NCBI RefSeq assembly: GCF_000382705.1
Contig: NZ_ARQE01000015.1
Span: 10,630 to 62,473, forward strand
Direction of reading: 5' to 3'
DNA: 51,844 bases
Source: Aureimonas ureilytica DSM 18598 = NBRC 106430
GTDB lineage: Bacteria > Pseudomonadota > Alphaproteobacteria > Rhizobiales > Rhizobiaceae
A model generated the notes under the pieces. The model saw only the letters and a program-made list of their open reading frames with translations, was not told where the DNA came from and did no database searches. Position numbers and translations under genes: made by a program. This document shows, in pieces, positions 9,244 to 19,700 of the stretch (positions are counted from its first letter, which is position 1; the number at the start of each line of letters is the position of its first letter).

Positions 9244-10128
9244 ATGCACCGTCTCCACCGCCTGACCCTCTGCGGCTTCTCCCTCCTCGCCATGGTCACT
9301 GCAGCGTCGGCCGAGCCGATCGTGCCGGTCAACGACGATCCGCCCATGGCGGGCTTCCCTGAGGGGGCTGTGTTGGACATTCTCGGGGTAAAACTCGGCA
9401 TGACGCCCGACGAGGTGCGCGCAGCCTATAGTGGTCCACTCGACGGCACGAACACTCGCATCTACGAGGCGAACTCGGAGAACGGGGCAAATTTTGAACT
9501 AGAATATCTTCTGAAGCTCGAAACTCCCTTGGCTGTGCAGCTCGAGTCCCGCAATAGAGCGGACGGCCTGGACCATATCCGTGTGACCTTCGGATCGCCT
9601 TATGTCGGTGGTCGCGTTATCAAGATCGAACGCACATGGGATCCGGAACGAGAAAAACCCATTTCTCGCCGTGCATACGAGGAGCTCCTCGTCAAAAAAT
9701 ATGGGAAACCGACAGCTATCATGGGCGCCAACCAGGAGCCGGTCTGGATGTACGATGCGCTCAAGCTCATCACCATGGATCGCATTCCAGAAGCCTACGA
9801 CCTTGATACAAACGTCGCCCTTTATTCAGCACCGAGCGGCCGTATTACGAATGAAACGGAAGGTCCGATGCCAACCTGTTGGCAGTCTGAGTTCGGACAA
9901 TTCGGAGAGCAGCAGCTTCCCTACAAATTCACCTCGAAGCGAAAGCTATTTGAAGATGCGTGCGCCGGCGGCCTTCGAGTCGACTTCATAGGAAGCACAA
10001 ATGTGAGCTCTGCAACGTTTGTAGCCTTCGACCAACAACGAATTCAGTCGGATGTCAAAGCGTTAGATGCAGCCATTGAGAAGGCACTATCAAACCGCCC
10101 TGCGAATTTGATGGAGCCCAGTCTCTAA
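9244..10128 (+). CDS. Exported protein of unknown function
   Basis: This 294-residue protein has a clear signal peptide (HRLTLCGFSLLAMVTAASA) and no lipobox. An early block, ILGVKLGMTPDEVRAAY, resembles the short motif seen in many exported alphaproteobacterial proteins of unknown function. Two Cys residues in the C-terminal third could form a disulfide. The ATG at 9244 follows GAGAGGACC. It sits between the DotB operon and the DotA operon and has no recognisable T4SS homologue, so any role in transfer is only suggested by position. Its base composition is somewhat more AT-rich than the genes before it. Confidence 0.7.
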   Translation: MHRLHRLTLCGFSLLAMVTAASAEPIVPVNDDPPMAGFPEGAVLDILGVKLGMTPDEVRAAYSGPLDGTNTRIYEANSENGANFELEYLLKLETPLAVQLESRNRADGLDHIRVTFGSPYVGGRVIKIERTWDPEREKPISRRAYEELLVKKYGKPTAIMGANQEPVWMYDALKLITMDRIPEAYDLDTNVALYSAPSGRITNETEGPMPTCWQSEFGQFGEQQLPYKFTSKRKLFEDACAGGLRVDFIGSTNVSSATFVAFDQQRIQSDVKALDAAIEKALSNRPANLMEPSL

Positions 10129-10225
10129 CCAGGGTTGTATGAAGTGCCGCGACCTAGTAGAGTTCTAATTGTTGAATGAGCGGCGGTTTCGGTTTTCGTC
10201 ACATCCCTTAGAAGGAGGGTAGATC

Positions 10226-10549
10226 TTGGCGCATTATCTGATCCGTTGGGCACTACCTCACAAGGGGAAGCCCCTGCACCTAACTTCATTTGAATACTAT
10301 CTGAGGTGGTTGGTGTTCCTGCCATTGTGGCTGGTGACGATCATTCCGTCCGGAATCGCATTTCTATTTCTGGTAGTCATCGGACCGTTCGGAATTGCCG
10401 CATTCGTTGGGCTGACTGGAATTGCGGATGGTACGTTCATTGGCTTCTCCGCCGACGAGAAGGCCGCAATAATCCTGGCCGGTGTCACTTGGGCTACATC
10501 GTTGGCTCTGAACCAGTATATTCAGCATAGGTTCATCGTTCAACGTTAG
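10226..10549 (+). CDS. Small membrane protein, TTG start
   Basis: This 107-residue protein has about three hydrophobic segments (near residues 27-45, 47-68 and 81-97) and no known domain. The TTG start at 10226 is supported by a near-perfect AAGGAGGG site 7 bases upstream. The gene ends just before a strong bidirectional terminator shared with the converging traY operon. It could be an entry-exclusion or accessory membrane protein given its place beside traY, but that is only a positional guess. Confidence 0.6.
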   Translation: MAHYLIRWALPHKGKPLHLTSFEYYLRWLVFLPLWLVTIIPSGIAFLFLVVIGPFGIAAFVGLTGIADGTFIGFSADEKAAIILAGVTWATSLALNQYIQHRFIVQR

Positions 10550-10572
10550 ATCCAAACCTTTGCTGCATGGAA

Positions 10573-10595
10573 AAAGGGGGCGAAACGCCCCCTTT
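10573..10595. terminator. Bidirectional intrinsic terminator
   Basis: A perfect 10-bp stem, AAAGGGGGCG/CGCCCCCTTT, has a 3-base AAA loop. A-runs and T-runs on either side make it work in both directions. It separates the 10226 gene from the end of the converging traY operon. Confidence 0.85.
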
Positions 10596-10602
10596 GTTAT
10601 GC

Positions 10603-12861
10603 CTAACTATCATCATCACCATCTTTGTCCGGTTGGGGTGGTGGTGAAGGTGGTGGCAGTTTCGGTCTCAGGTCACGGCGCCGTGCAATTCGTGCCTGCG
10701 ACTGCCCACCAATAGCCTTCATGCCACCGCCCAATGCAGCTGTACCAGCCGCTGCACCGACCCTTGCCCGAGCAGCACTGCTATCATCGAGATCCACAGC
10801 GACGTCATCGAACCACCGGAGGACGCGGCCAGGTAGCTCTGCACCAAGGCTGAACGAGCGTTCTATGATGATGAGATAGAGGAAGACCATCATCACAAGC
10901 GACGCGAAAATGCCAAAAATGGACATGATGCCGAAATACTGGTCGGTCGAAAGTGATTGAGCGGCCGTCATTGCGTAATAGAAGCCGCCGTTGATGAGCG
11001 TCCCAAGGACGCGGAAGATAGCCATACCGGCGAGAAAGCCGAACAGCATCAGAACTGGCGTCAGGAACAATGCGAGAAGCATGACGTAGCCTCGTCTTGC
11101 TCCCGGTCCGACCGGGCCGCCCTGTCGATCCATCGATAGATGCGCAATAGCCCAAAGCGGTCCAGCGAAGATAGCTTCAACGACAAGAAGCAGGAATGCA
11201 CCGATCGAAATGACCCAAATCAATGTAGGAACGAGGGGCAAAACGAATGAGATGAACATGCCAATGAACGCCGTTCCGCTCAGCACCCAGCCCAAAACCG
11301 TTCCCACGAACACCGCTGCGTTCCCGACAAACGGCCCTATGGCTAGCAATGCTAAAGCGGTGATGGCTACGCCGGCAGCAACTGCCAGCGTCTGGCCAAC
11401 TGTCATCAAGGCCAGAAGTGGATCCTTGTTATAACCCTCCGCCGGATCGAGGTAACTGAAGGCGTCGAACATTCCACCAGGAGCAGGAACCCAAGCGGCT
11501 AGTTCGCCTGCTGTATCTGCAAATTCTTGCCGCTCGTTGGTAAAGGCTTGGACATTCGAGCGAGCGACTGACTCGTTCCACCAGTTGACGGCTATGTTGT
11601 AGGTGTTCACGACTTCAGCCAAGAACTCGCGCGTATCGCCGTCTCTATTTCCAAACCACCAGCTAGAAACCTGTGAGCGGACAGCCTGGAAGGTTTGTCC
11701 GTTTGGATTGCTACTGGCCCCTATTGCATCGCCGGGTGCAGCGATAGGCATCATCTGTTGAACCGCTGAAGAGTCGGCCGTGAACCTCGAAATGATCGAA
11801 TAGTAGAACCCAGCTTGGGTCCAGCCGCCATTTGTCATATTGGCAGCCAATCGGGTGTCCGAAATTTCCTGTCCGGTCTTTATAAGCTCTTCAGACGCCG
11901 CTTTTGAACTTCGCTCGTCGATCGTGTTCACCAGAGCGCCGGTGACGTTTCTGTGCTGTTCTCGCCAGGAGTGAAGATCATCGCCCAGTTTTCGGGGCGC
12001 TGGAAGCTCCTCTCGTTTGCTGGCGGCTCGCGCGACTTCTTTGGCGACTGACCGAAACTGTTGGACCGTGCTCTCAACAGCTGACTTCATTCCTTCTTGC
12101 CAAGTGCCGTAGTTCACGCCTGCAGCGGTCGCGACTCGATCGAATCCAGCAGGCGGTGGAGGCAGACTGATCTTCCCACATGCACCCGCTCGTGTAGGCA
12201 GCGAGTATTGCAGCATGAGCGGGTTTTTTTTGGGGTCTGAACCAGCGTTGCTGGTCCACTCCGCCATCATCGCGGCACCGGTCATTTCTTGGTTATAAGC
12301 GGCCATGCAGAGTTCCATGCGCCATACCGCTTGCAGGAATTGCGCATCAAGCGAGGCAAAATCAGGGGAGGCCACCGGTATCTTGTCTTGAATGATCGCT
12401 TCGACCGTCTCGTCCCAGAAAAATGACGCGGTCGCTGTTCCTGCATTCACGACATAGGCAATCGCGTGCTGCGCTCCGTTATAGCCGGTCGGGAGCGGGA
12501 TGAGGCAGGCAGCCGCGACGATCATCCGGATCGGCGACCAAAGGGAAGAGTGGCGCTGGCCTAGCACGGATCCATCGTGGGCAGTCTCTGTCACCCCGAC
12601 GATCACATTGTAGACCAGTAGGAGCAGGCCGATCGCAAAGAAAATGACGTTGAAGTTGGATATCAAGCGAGAAACCAACGTCTCGGTTTGAGCCCCCGAC
12701 GATCCAACAACGGGAAACAGCGGTCCGAACACCATGTTCAGGTATTCGTTCGTTTGTGGATCACCTTGGCCTTTGAAAATGTCCACGATGTCGATGTCAG
12801 CCGCCGAAGCTGTCGCGACGGAAACCAGCAGGAAAAGAAGCGCTGCAGGAAGGCGGTTCAT
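10603..12861 (-). CDS. traY: DotA/TraY-like polytopic membrane protein
   Basis: This 752-residue protein has a signal peptide (to about residue 21), then transmembrane segments near 70-90 and 110-125, a large periplasmic region, and a C-terminal cluster of about five membrane segments. The blocks SSLWSPIRMIVAAACLIPLPTGYNGAQ and IFAGPLWAIAHL are typical of DotA/TraY. DotA is an inner-membrane component required for channel function. The stop lies 8 bp from the shared terminator; the start overlaps the end of the upstream gene by 4 bases. It is the last gene of the long minus-strand T4SS operon, as traY is in R64. Confidence 0.9.
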   Translation of the reverse strand: MNRLPAALLFLLVSVATASAADIDIVDIFKGQGDPQTNEYLNMVFGPLFPVVGSSGAQTETLVSRLISNFNVIFFAIGLLLLVYNVIVGVTETAHDGSVLGQRHSSLWSPIRMIVAAACLIPLPTGYNGAQHAIAYVVNAGTATASFFWDETVEAIIQDKIPVASPDFASLDAQFLQAVWRMELCMAAYNQEMTGAAMMAEWTSNAGSDPKKNPLMLQYSLPTRAGACGKISLPPPPAGFDRVATAAGVNYGTWQEGMKSAVESTVQQFRSVAKEVARAASKREELPAPRKLGDDLHSWREQHRNVTGALVNTIDERSSKAASEELIKTGQEISDTRLAANMTNGGWTQAGFYYSIISRFTADSSAVQQMMPIAAPGDAIGASSNPNGQTFQAVRSQVSSWWFGNRDGDTREFLAEVVNTYNIAVNWWNESVARSNVQAFTNERQEFADTAGELAAWVPAPGGMFDAFSYLDPAEGYNKDPLLALMTVGQTLAVAAGVAITALALLAIGPFVGNAAVFVGTVLGWVLSGTAFIGMFISFVLPLVPTLIWVISIGAFLLLVVEAIFAGPLWAIAHLSMDRQGGPVGPGARRGYVMLLALFLTPVLMLFGFLAGMAIFRVLGTLINGGFYYAMTAAQSLSTDQYFGIMSIFGIFASLVMMVFLYLIIIERSFSLGAELPGRVLRWFDDVAVDLDDSSAARARVGAAAGTAALGGGMKAIGGQSQARIARRRDLRPKLPPPSPPPQPDKDGDDDS

Positions 12862-13352
12862 GGCCGCTCCTTTTCGATGATCTGCATGTTCCTAGGAAGA
12901 CGATGGTTCAGGTACTCGGCGGGTGCTGCGAACCGACCTTGTTGGATCTGCCAAGCTCGGAAGTCGGCGACAGAAGCCTTCACCGCCAGGAACGCTGCAC
13001 CAGCAATGAGACTGATACCGAAGGGTATCGTCAGGATGCCGTAGAGAGCGCAAATGGGGATCGCAGCGACGAGGCCTACGCTCATCACGAGAAACACCCC
13101 TCGGTCGCGTTCCCAAGCAAACAGGGCGGCCTGGATTTGGTCTTGGCTCAGCGTATAGGCATGTTCCCTGAAGCGCTCGATCCCGCCGTCCGCATCCCGA
13201 CCGAAAAACCCCCTGCGGTCAAAGTGCCTTGGCCGTAATTCATCGACGCCGAGAGCGGCACCATTCATTCCTTCTTTTGCGACCTGAGACACAAAGTCGA
13301 CCCCGGGAGCACGGAAGAACCGCCAACGCGGTTTGCGACGCGGTTCAACCAT
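12858..13352 (-). CDS. TraX-position T4SS membrane protein
   Basis: This 164-residue protein has a basic N-terminus (MVEPRRKPRWRF), a soluble stretch, and two adjacent hydrophobic segments near residues 89-127. I cannot show homology to R64 TraX from sequence alone. It occupies exactly the TraX position, immediately before traY and coupled to it by a 4-base overlap. The start at 13352 directly abuts the upstream stop. The longer reading from 13397 would overlap the previous gene. Confidence 0.62.
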   Translation of the reverse strand: MVEPRRKPRWRFFRAPGVDFVSQVAKEGMNGAALGVDELRPRHFDRRGFFGRDADGGIERFREHAYTLSQDQIQAALFAWERDRGVFLVMSVGLVAAIPICALYGILTIPFGISLIAGAAFLAVKASVADFRAWQIQQGRFAAPAEYLNHRLPRNMQIIEKERP

Positions 13353-13353
13353 T

Positions 13354-14490
13354 TTAGTTGCTCGCCGCCTTGAAGCCCGTCGTGATCGCGGTGCCACCTG
13401 TATCCCTGTTGTCGAGATCGGCTGCCAAATGCGTCGCGCTGACCGCAGCTTCGCGCTTCATGAGTTGGAACATCATCCAGTTCACATGAAGGTTGAGCGC
13501 GTTCGTCAGAGCGATCTCACGGTTCACGGCTTCCGGAGCCATCCTGGCCAGCTCCTGATGCCAGTCCGGGTTCGCGAACCGCGACTGTACAAAGATATCG
13601 ATGACCTGTTGTGTCGAGACCTGATCGCCAATTGTGTTGGAGTACGATGCCGGCGCGGCTTTCTTAGCCCAATCGACAAGACCACTGCCGCCGGTCGGAG
13701 CAGCGAGATCGCCGAGGTAGGCGAAGACCGAATTCGACGCCGAGCGCCGGGCTTCGTCGATCTGACGCGCGGCGAGTTGCGCCTGCCCCTGTGGCAGTTT
13801 CAGCTCGCCCGCCGTCAGAGGCTTCGCAGGAGATGGATCAACAATGTTGTTCAGAAGGCGTGCTGATGCCTTCGCAACCTGTTCGTCGCTTGTGTCGAGA
13901 GTTTGAGCTTCGAGTATGAGACGTAGATCGGTTGTTGGATCGAGATAGCCCCCGAGGCCCTTCAACTGCTCACGATCCGCGACGATGTTCTGAGCGATAG
14001 CAAGGCCGCCTAGGGTTGTTTCCTGCCCTTCCGGTCCGTTTCCACGGCCGCGATTGCGGGAGGAGTTCACCAGATCGTTGCCGCCAACACCTTGCGACGA
14101 ACTTCCACCGCCGAACTGAAGGACACCGGAGAGATCGCCACAGGCAGAGGGTGCCGGATCGTAGCGCCCGCCTTCGGCCTTGGCGCGGGCGAGGTCGCGC
14201 TGGCGCATCGTCTCGATTTGTTGCGCCGCGTCCTCGACGCGCTGCTGCGAGCGCGCCGTGCGCGTCTCATAGCCAGAAAGCTGCGCGGTGCTTTGGCCAA
14301 GTGCCGTTACGATCGCAGTCTGTGCGGCGATAACGGCTTGTGTCGTGCCTTGGATCTGCGTGCTGAGATTGGCATTCATGTTGTTCACGGCGCTGACGAC
14401 GCAACCGTCGCAAACGGCGTGTGCCGACGAAACGCCAAGCGATGCTGGCGACGCCGCAGTGAGCGCCGCTAGAACGACAAGCCGCTTCAT
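13354..14490 (-). CDS. Exported T4SS-operon protein at the TraW position
   Basis: This 378-residue protein has a signal peptide ending SSAHA. A CDGC pair follows at the mature N-terminus, then a helical Gln/Ala-rich region (about 35-100) likely to be coiled coil, and a Gly/Ser-rich linker near 120-150. There is no lipobox, whereas R64 TraW is a lipoprotein, so the TraW assignment rests only on gene order before X and Y. It overlaps the preceding gene by 4 bases. It may be a periplasmic component of the channel; the family was not recognised. Confidence 0.7.
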   Translation of the reverse strand: MKRLVVLAALTAASPASLGVSSAHAVCDGCVVSAVNNMNANLSTQIQGTTQAVIAAQTAIVTALGQSTAQLSGYETRTARSQQRVEDAAQQIETMRQRDLARAKAEGGRYDPAPSACGDLSGVLQFGGGSSSQGVGGNDLVNSSRNRGRGNGPEGQETTLGGLAIAQNIVADREQLKGLGGYLDPTTDLRLILEAQTLDTSDEQVAKASARLLNNIVDPSPAKPLTAGELKLPQGQAQLAARQIDEARRSASNSVFAYLGDLAAPTGGSGLVDWAKKAAPASYSNTIGDQVSTQQVIDIFVQSRFANPDWHQELARMAPEAVNREIALTNALNLHVNWMMFQLMKREAAVSATHLAADLDNRDTGGTAITTGFKAASN

Positions 14491-15059
14491 CGTCTCGCTC
14501 CCCCATAAAGGCGCTCATAATTCTCACGGAGCATCGTGCCGTCGCCCAGGTCAGGGCGAATGTAAATTTCGGGAGCACCGCCCTGCGAAGTGACCTCAAG
14601 GGTTGGTGTCGTGAACTGGATCTGTGTCGACGAGCCGTTGAAACCCGGGATGCCCAGCTTATCAAAACTCGGGATTTGCAACGCAGCCGTCAGCGGCTCC
14701 GTGACCTTCGCCCACTGCTGCTGCGCCATCGAGCAAACCTGGCTCTCGGCGTTGGAGATGGCGTTCTTAAGGAGGCTCTGGAGGTTTGGTAGTGAAATCA
14801 TGGTGTCGAGGTTGATCGAGAAGAGATCGTCGAGGCAGCCAAGACCCGAGATGCCTGCGGGCATCTTGAGCACGGCTTCAGCACGTTTCACCTCGGAGTC
14901 GATGGCCCCGCGGATCGCTTCGGTCAGCTTGGAGGCGACGCCGCTATCGCAGCCGCCCTGGCCGCTTTTGAAGAGCTGCGAAACGAAGTCGGCCGAATGC
15001 GCCGGCGCTATGGGTATGGCCGCGATCGCGGCAATGGTCAGTGTTCGAAGCAACATCAT
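14487..15059 (-). CDS. Exported T4SS-operon protein of unknown function
   Basis: This 190-residue protein has a signal peptide (MMLLRTLTIAAIAAIPIAPAHS) and three cysteines in the mature part (in QGGCDSG, GLGCLDD and VCSMAQ). The start at 15059 overlaps the upstream stop as ATGA. The longer reading to 15212 lies inside the upstream gene. No known domain was recognised. Its place between the transglycosylase and the TraW-position gene suggests a periplasmic T4SS accessory protein. Confidence 0.7.
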   Translation of the reverse strand: MMLLRTLTIAAIAAIPIAPAHSADFVSQLFKSGQGGCDSGVASKLTEAIRGAIDSEVKRAEAVLKMPAGISGLGCLDDLFSINLDTMISLPNLQSLLKNAISNAESQVCSMAQQQWAKVTEPLTAALQIPSFDKLGIPGFNGSSTQIQFTTPTLEVTSQGGAPEIYIRPDLGDGTMLRENYERLYGGARR

Positions 15060-15835
15060 GCGCCACCCCCGAGGTTCTTGCGCTGTCCCTGGAAGGGCAG
15101 GACTTCTTGGATCACGACTTGGCGCTTGGACCCGAAGCCCGGAAACCCTTCCGTGGCGTCGTACATGCCGTCCTGTGCGTAGTTCGTGGTGTCGCCGGTT
15201 CCACCAGCCCAATCGACCTCTCCACCGCCCACCCAGGTCTCCCCAGCGTGCTTAGCCATGCGGTTCAGAAGGTATTCGTTGAGCTTCGCGGCGTTGCCGC
15301 CGTTCGCGCGTATCGCCGCAGCCGAAAGGCCGGATGCACTGAAGCCGGAGGCGGCCCAGGCATTCAGCCCTGCATGGCCCAGGAAGTGTGATGCAGACAG
15401 CAGCCCGTCCGTCGTGACGGGACGTCCCGCCACGGTGGAGCCTATGGCACCGCGCGCTGTAGAGCTGAAGGCGTTGAGGTTCCGATCGGTGAAGCGCACC
15501 ATGCCGGCATCCTGCAAACGCTTGCCGGCTTCGCTGTAGCGAAGATCCTGCATGCTATTGACGCCGGCAGAGCGAGCTTCATTCGTGAAGGTGTAGCTGG
15601 ACCACTTACGTTGATCGCCGCCATTGTAGGACATATAGCCCAAGCCGGCGAAGGTGCTTGGCAGGAACTGATACCGGCCCATAGCCTGCGTCGTGCCGGA
15701 GGTGTTGAAGATGGCGTAGTTGCCGCCCGACTCCGCACCGGTGACATGATTGATATAAATCTCGCGACCCGCGAAGCTGACGGCCGTCGTAGCCAGCAGC
15801 GTGGCGACGATCAGCGCCGTGCGAAGGATCTTCAT
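15056..15835 (-). CDS. Exported lytic-transglycosylase-like protein
   Basis: This 259-residue protein has a signal peptide ending VSFA. A lysozyme-like fold signature follows: candidate catalytic Glu35 in GAESGGNY, then AMGRYQFLPSTF (52-62), the Gly-x-Tyr-Gln type motif. Such enzymes cut peptidoglycan to let the secretion channel pass. The C-terminal part, after a hydrophobic helix-rich region rich in Ala and Ser, has no recognised domain. An in-frame GTG at 15838 is an alternative start; ATG 15835 overlaps the previous stop. Confidence 0.75.
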   Translation of the reverse strand: MKILRTALIVATLLATTAVSFAGREIYINHVTGAESGGNYAIFNTSGTTQAMGRYQFLPSTFAGLGYMSYNGGDQRKWSSYTFTNEARSAGVNSMQDLRYSEAGKRLQDAGMVRFTDRNLNAFSSTARGAIGSTVAGRPVTTDGLLSASHFLGHAGLNAWAASGFSASGLSAAAIRANGGNAAKLNEYLLNRMAKHAGETWVGGGEVDWAGGTGDTTNYAQDGMYDATEGFPGFGSKRQVVIQEVLPFQGQRKNLGGGA

Positions 15836-16716
15836 CACTCAAGCTCCGGCAGCTTGGTCGCAGGCGGTTCTTTCGCGATCACGCGCTTCGACCCTGCTGG
15901 GATGACGTCCTGCGCCAAGATGTGCTCGACCACCTCGCCCGTGGACGGGCTCACCACCGAGACGTCCTGAGCCGTCTGAATTTCGATCAGCCTGTAGCCA
16001 TTCTGATCGGTGCGGCCATCGGCAACCCCGGCTTCAGGACCGATCGCCCAAAACTGCTGCAGGAGTTTGTTGTCGTCGACCACAAGGATCGGACAGGCAT
16101 CGTTGCCACAGATGAACAGGTCCGAGATCGAGATCAGCTTCTCGTCGCCGTTCATGAGGTTCACATCGAGTGTAGTGATCTTGGGCGCGTCGATGTTGTG
16201 CATGTCGTTGGGATAGGTCGCCTTGATCCAGTCCGTGGCGATCCGCATCTCGGCTTCGTTCGCAGGCCGCTCGGGCGGATAGCCGCCATACAGCGACGGC
16301 TCGTACTTGGCCCCGCCCCAGTTCCATTCGCGATTGCCGGAGAAGATCGATTTCAGGCCGGTGATCTCATCGACTTGGCCGAGTTCAAAGGTCTTGCCTT
16401 CGCCGCGCCAGACCTCGGCCCATTCTCCGTTCGTGTGGTAGAGCACCGCGACATGGCAGTCCTCCTTGCACGAGACGCCCTGCCCGATCTTCACGGCGAT
16501 CTGGTCGATCGCGTTCGGGGCCGGGTCGCGCAGCCAGATGCGTTGCGCCGAGACGTAGCCGAACTCCGGCTGGTACATCTTGCGCGCAATGTTGGTGGCC
16601 TCCTGGTTCTCCTTGTCGAACGTCACCTTCTCCAAAGGCACGCCCGCCTGCGCCCAGGCCGCCGACGACAACGTCAGTGACGCCACGATCGCCCCAGCGA
16701 TCCCCCAAACCTTCAT
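15835..16716 (-). CDS. Exported protein of the T4SS operon, unknown function
   Basis: This 293-residue protein has a signal peptide (to AWAQA, about residue 24). The mature part has two Cys pairs that could form disulfides: SCKEDCH near 82-88 and ICGNDACPIL near 204-213. No known domain was recognised. It is coupled by 4-base overlaps to traU upstream and the transglycosylase downstream, so it is co-expressed with the channel. Cysteine-paired exported proteins here fit with a DsbC-like protein encoded across the divergent junction. Confidence 0.72.
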   Translation of the reverse strand: MKVWGIAGAIVASLTLSSAAWAQAGVPLEKVTFDKENQEATNIARKMYQPEFGYVSAQRIWLRDPAPNAIDQIAVKIGQGVSCKEDCHVAVLYHTNGEWAEVWRGEGKTFELGQVDEITGLKSIFSGNREWNWGGAKYEPSLYGGYPPERPANEAEMRIATDWIKATYPNDMHNIDAPKITTLDVNLMNGDEKLISISDLFICGNDACPILVVDDNKLLQQFWAIGPEAGVADGRTDQNGYRLIEIQTAQDVSVVSPSTGEVVEHILAQDVIPAGSKRVIAKEPPATKLPELE

Positions 16717-19700
16717 TGCGACACCTCACGCACAAGATCATCTGCAAGCTGCTGGACGACGTTCTGGCGCGCGCGATCATCGATCGCGGTGCCCTGGTCT
16801 TCCAGATCGGATAGTCGGCGCTCCAGCGTCCCGCGCGCGGACCCGCTCGGGAACCGCTTGGCGAGGATCGCGCGCGCCGGCTTTGAGCCGAGGCGCTCGT
16901 AGAGCATCCGGCGGAGCGCCGCGTCCTCGGCCGTGGTGGACAGCGCCCAAAGCTCGTTCGGCCCGGGCTGGTTCACCAGCTCCTGAACGTAGGTGCCGCT
17001 GCGCAGCTTCATCATCGCCAGAACCGGGGCGCCGTCGCCCTTGGGTCCGGTCAGGCCGCGCATGACCTCCTTGATCGAGGGGCCGAGATTGTAGTCGCGG
17101 CAGATCCGGTCGCGGCTCTTCTCGGTCGGGACGTTGCAGAACCAGAAGGTCGAGGCCAGTTCCTGAATGGCCTGGTCGAAGTCCTCGAGGAGCTGCGAGG
17201 CCAGAATGATCTGGACGCCGGCTTTGCGGCCGACGCGCACGTCCTGAACGAGCTGGTCGCGAATGCCGAGCCCGCCGGTCAGGTGGTACTCGTCCATGCT
17301 GAAGAGCTTGGCCATCTGGCGATTGTTGTCGACCCGGCGCAGATGCAGCGCGCGGGCGCCTTCGGCGAACGAGCCCACCAGCTTCTTGCCGCGGATCTCG
17401 TCGGCATCGAGCCAGAAGTCAGCGGTCGTGGCCTGGCGCGCGACCATGTACATGATGGCGGCCTGACGCTTGGCCTGCGGACCCAAAGTCGTCACGACGT
17501 CGGCCAGATCCAGCGAGATGATGCGCGCGTTCGACAAATCGAAGCGCGTCGGCTGTGCCAGGATCGAAAAGTCGCGCGCCGCCGACGTCACCATGCGCTG
17601 GAAGGTGCGCATCACCGTCTCGCCGGTCGGGGTCCGCATGTCGCGGAACTGCTCGGTGACGGTCTCCTCGTTGGCCATGAGAACGAGATCGGAGAGCGTC
17701 GGCACCGCAAGGCGCTGCGCCAGCGCGGCCTCGTGCAGCTTGCCCTTCTCGGCCAGGAAGTCGCAGACTTCCCACCATGTCGTCTGCTTGTCGTCCTCGA
17801 AGCCGAGCGCCTTCAGCGCGGCGTCGACCTCGTGGCTCTCCGTCCAGCCGAACTTCTTGGCGCCCTCGTCGCAGAAGTGGAGATAGGCCGCGTCGATCGT
17901 GGCGGCCGCGACCTGCGCAATGCCGTCATAGGCCTTCCCCTCGCCGTCGGGTGTGCAGATCAGGGTGATGAGGTTGACGAGGAAGGCCCGCTCGTGGGCG
18001 AGCGGGAAGCGCAGGCAGAGCTGCGTGTCGAACGGGTTCATCGCGTTCGACCCGTCCATCTTCAGCCGATGGTAGACCGCCTCATGGCGCCGCTCCACCG
18101 GCAGGGCATCGCGGATCATCAGGATCAGGCCCGAGCTCGACGGGCCGATGTCGATGATCGAGATGCGCGGGAGAAGGCCGTTGTTCTCTTCGGTTCGCCC
18201 GGACTGGCGGCTCAGCGCCACCGCGAGATTGATCGTGTTCAGGAGAACCGACTTGCCCGATCCCGGGGTGCCGACGATGACGTCGACCCAGGAGAGCTGT
18301 TGCGCCGAGCCCGGCTGGTAGGGCCAGAGCTTGCCGTCCTTGGTGCGCAAGAGAACCGCTCCGCGCGACCAGGGGCTCGCGGGCCGCGCGATCGGCGCCA
18401 TGGCGAGCGCTTCGGCGAACGAGGCCGAGGCTGCCGGCGCGGTGGACGCGGCCGAGATGCCGACAGTCGAGGACATGACGCATTCCATGGGGTCGCCGGT
18501 CAGCGCGTCGGTCTGGCAGTTGCCCCAGCGCTCCACCGTGCGCCGGAGCTGCGCCACATGGCGGCGAAGCTTCACCTCGTCGCTCTTGTCGCACCAGACC
18601 GCGAAGGAAACGCGCCAGCGCACCACCGTATCGCCGGCACCATCGACCTTGCGCAGCCGCTCGAAGGCGTTCTTGATGCGCATGTTCGAGATCGGCGCGG
18701 TCCACGCGAAGAGCCCGACATATTGCTGCTTGAACACCTGGCCCTGGAAGCCGCCGGAATCGACCATGATTGAGCAGCGCCACGACATGCGCTCCTCGCC
18801 TTCCAGCACGGAGCGAATGAGCTGGTTGAACTCGACCACGACCTCAGGGCCGACCACGATGTCGAAGCCGGAGAACACGTAGTCACCAAGGCGCACCGTG
18901 GATTGGTCGAGCACCTCGCCATGCTCGGTCATCACCTGCCGGGCGATGATCGGCCAGACGATGTTGGAGATGTCGCCCTTGGTCAGCTCGCGCTCGTCGG
19001 AGGGAAGGCGCGCCCGAACATAGTCACCGGGCAGCGTTCCCTTCCACGTCTTGCCGTTCGGCAGGAAGGCGGGGTTCTGGACCCCGCGCATGACCGACAG
19101 GGCCTCGTGCGTCGTCATCGGCGCCAGCACGATGCCCTGGGTCGAGAACTCCCGCACCAGTGCGTCGCTGACGCTCATGTGGCGGGTCAGAAGGCTGTCG
19201 AGCGCGAGGCTCGGGAACTGCCCTTCGCGCATCGAGGGCGAGCCCTGGAGGCGTTTGGAGACGGCAGCGCCGGCCTCCTTGCCTTCGGTTCGCGTCATCA
19301 GGGAAGGACGCGACCAGAGGGTGAGATAGCAGCGCTCGCCGGAGAGCCGCAGCGGGAGCAGCGCCAGGCGCTCCTCCAGAATGTCCTCGAGATCGAGGCC
19401 GGTATCCTGCGCGTTCCGCCGGGTCTGGCGGATCGCCCGGGCGATCTCTTCATGCCCGAGATCGGGCGATTGGGCGAAGAAGAACTCGATCGAATGACCG
19501 GGCCGCGCGAGATAGGCACTCAGCGCGACCCGGAGCCGTTCGACGGATTCCGTAATCTCCAGCGGCCCAGGCAAAGACCTGAACCCGTCGAGCTCGAAGA
19601 GGCTCGCAAGGCTTCCATCGTCGGAAACGAAGGTCGTATCGTTCTCGGTCGACACCAGGCGACAATAGCCGTCCAGCGACTTGCGGAAGACCGAACGGCT

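Noticed and set aside
17283-18773. 496-codon plus-strand open frame opposite traU
   Set aside because: Same reason; the minus strand encodes conserved TraU including Walker A in this stretch.
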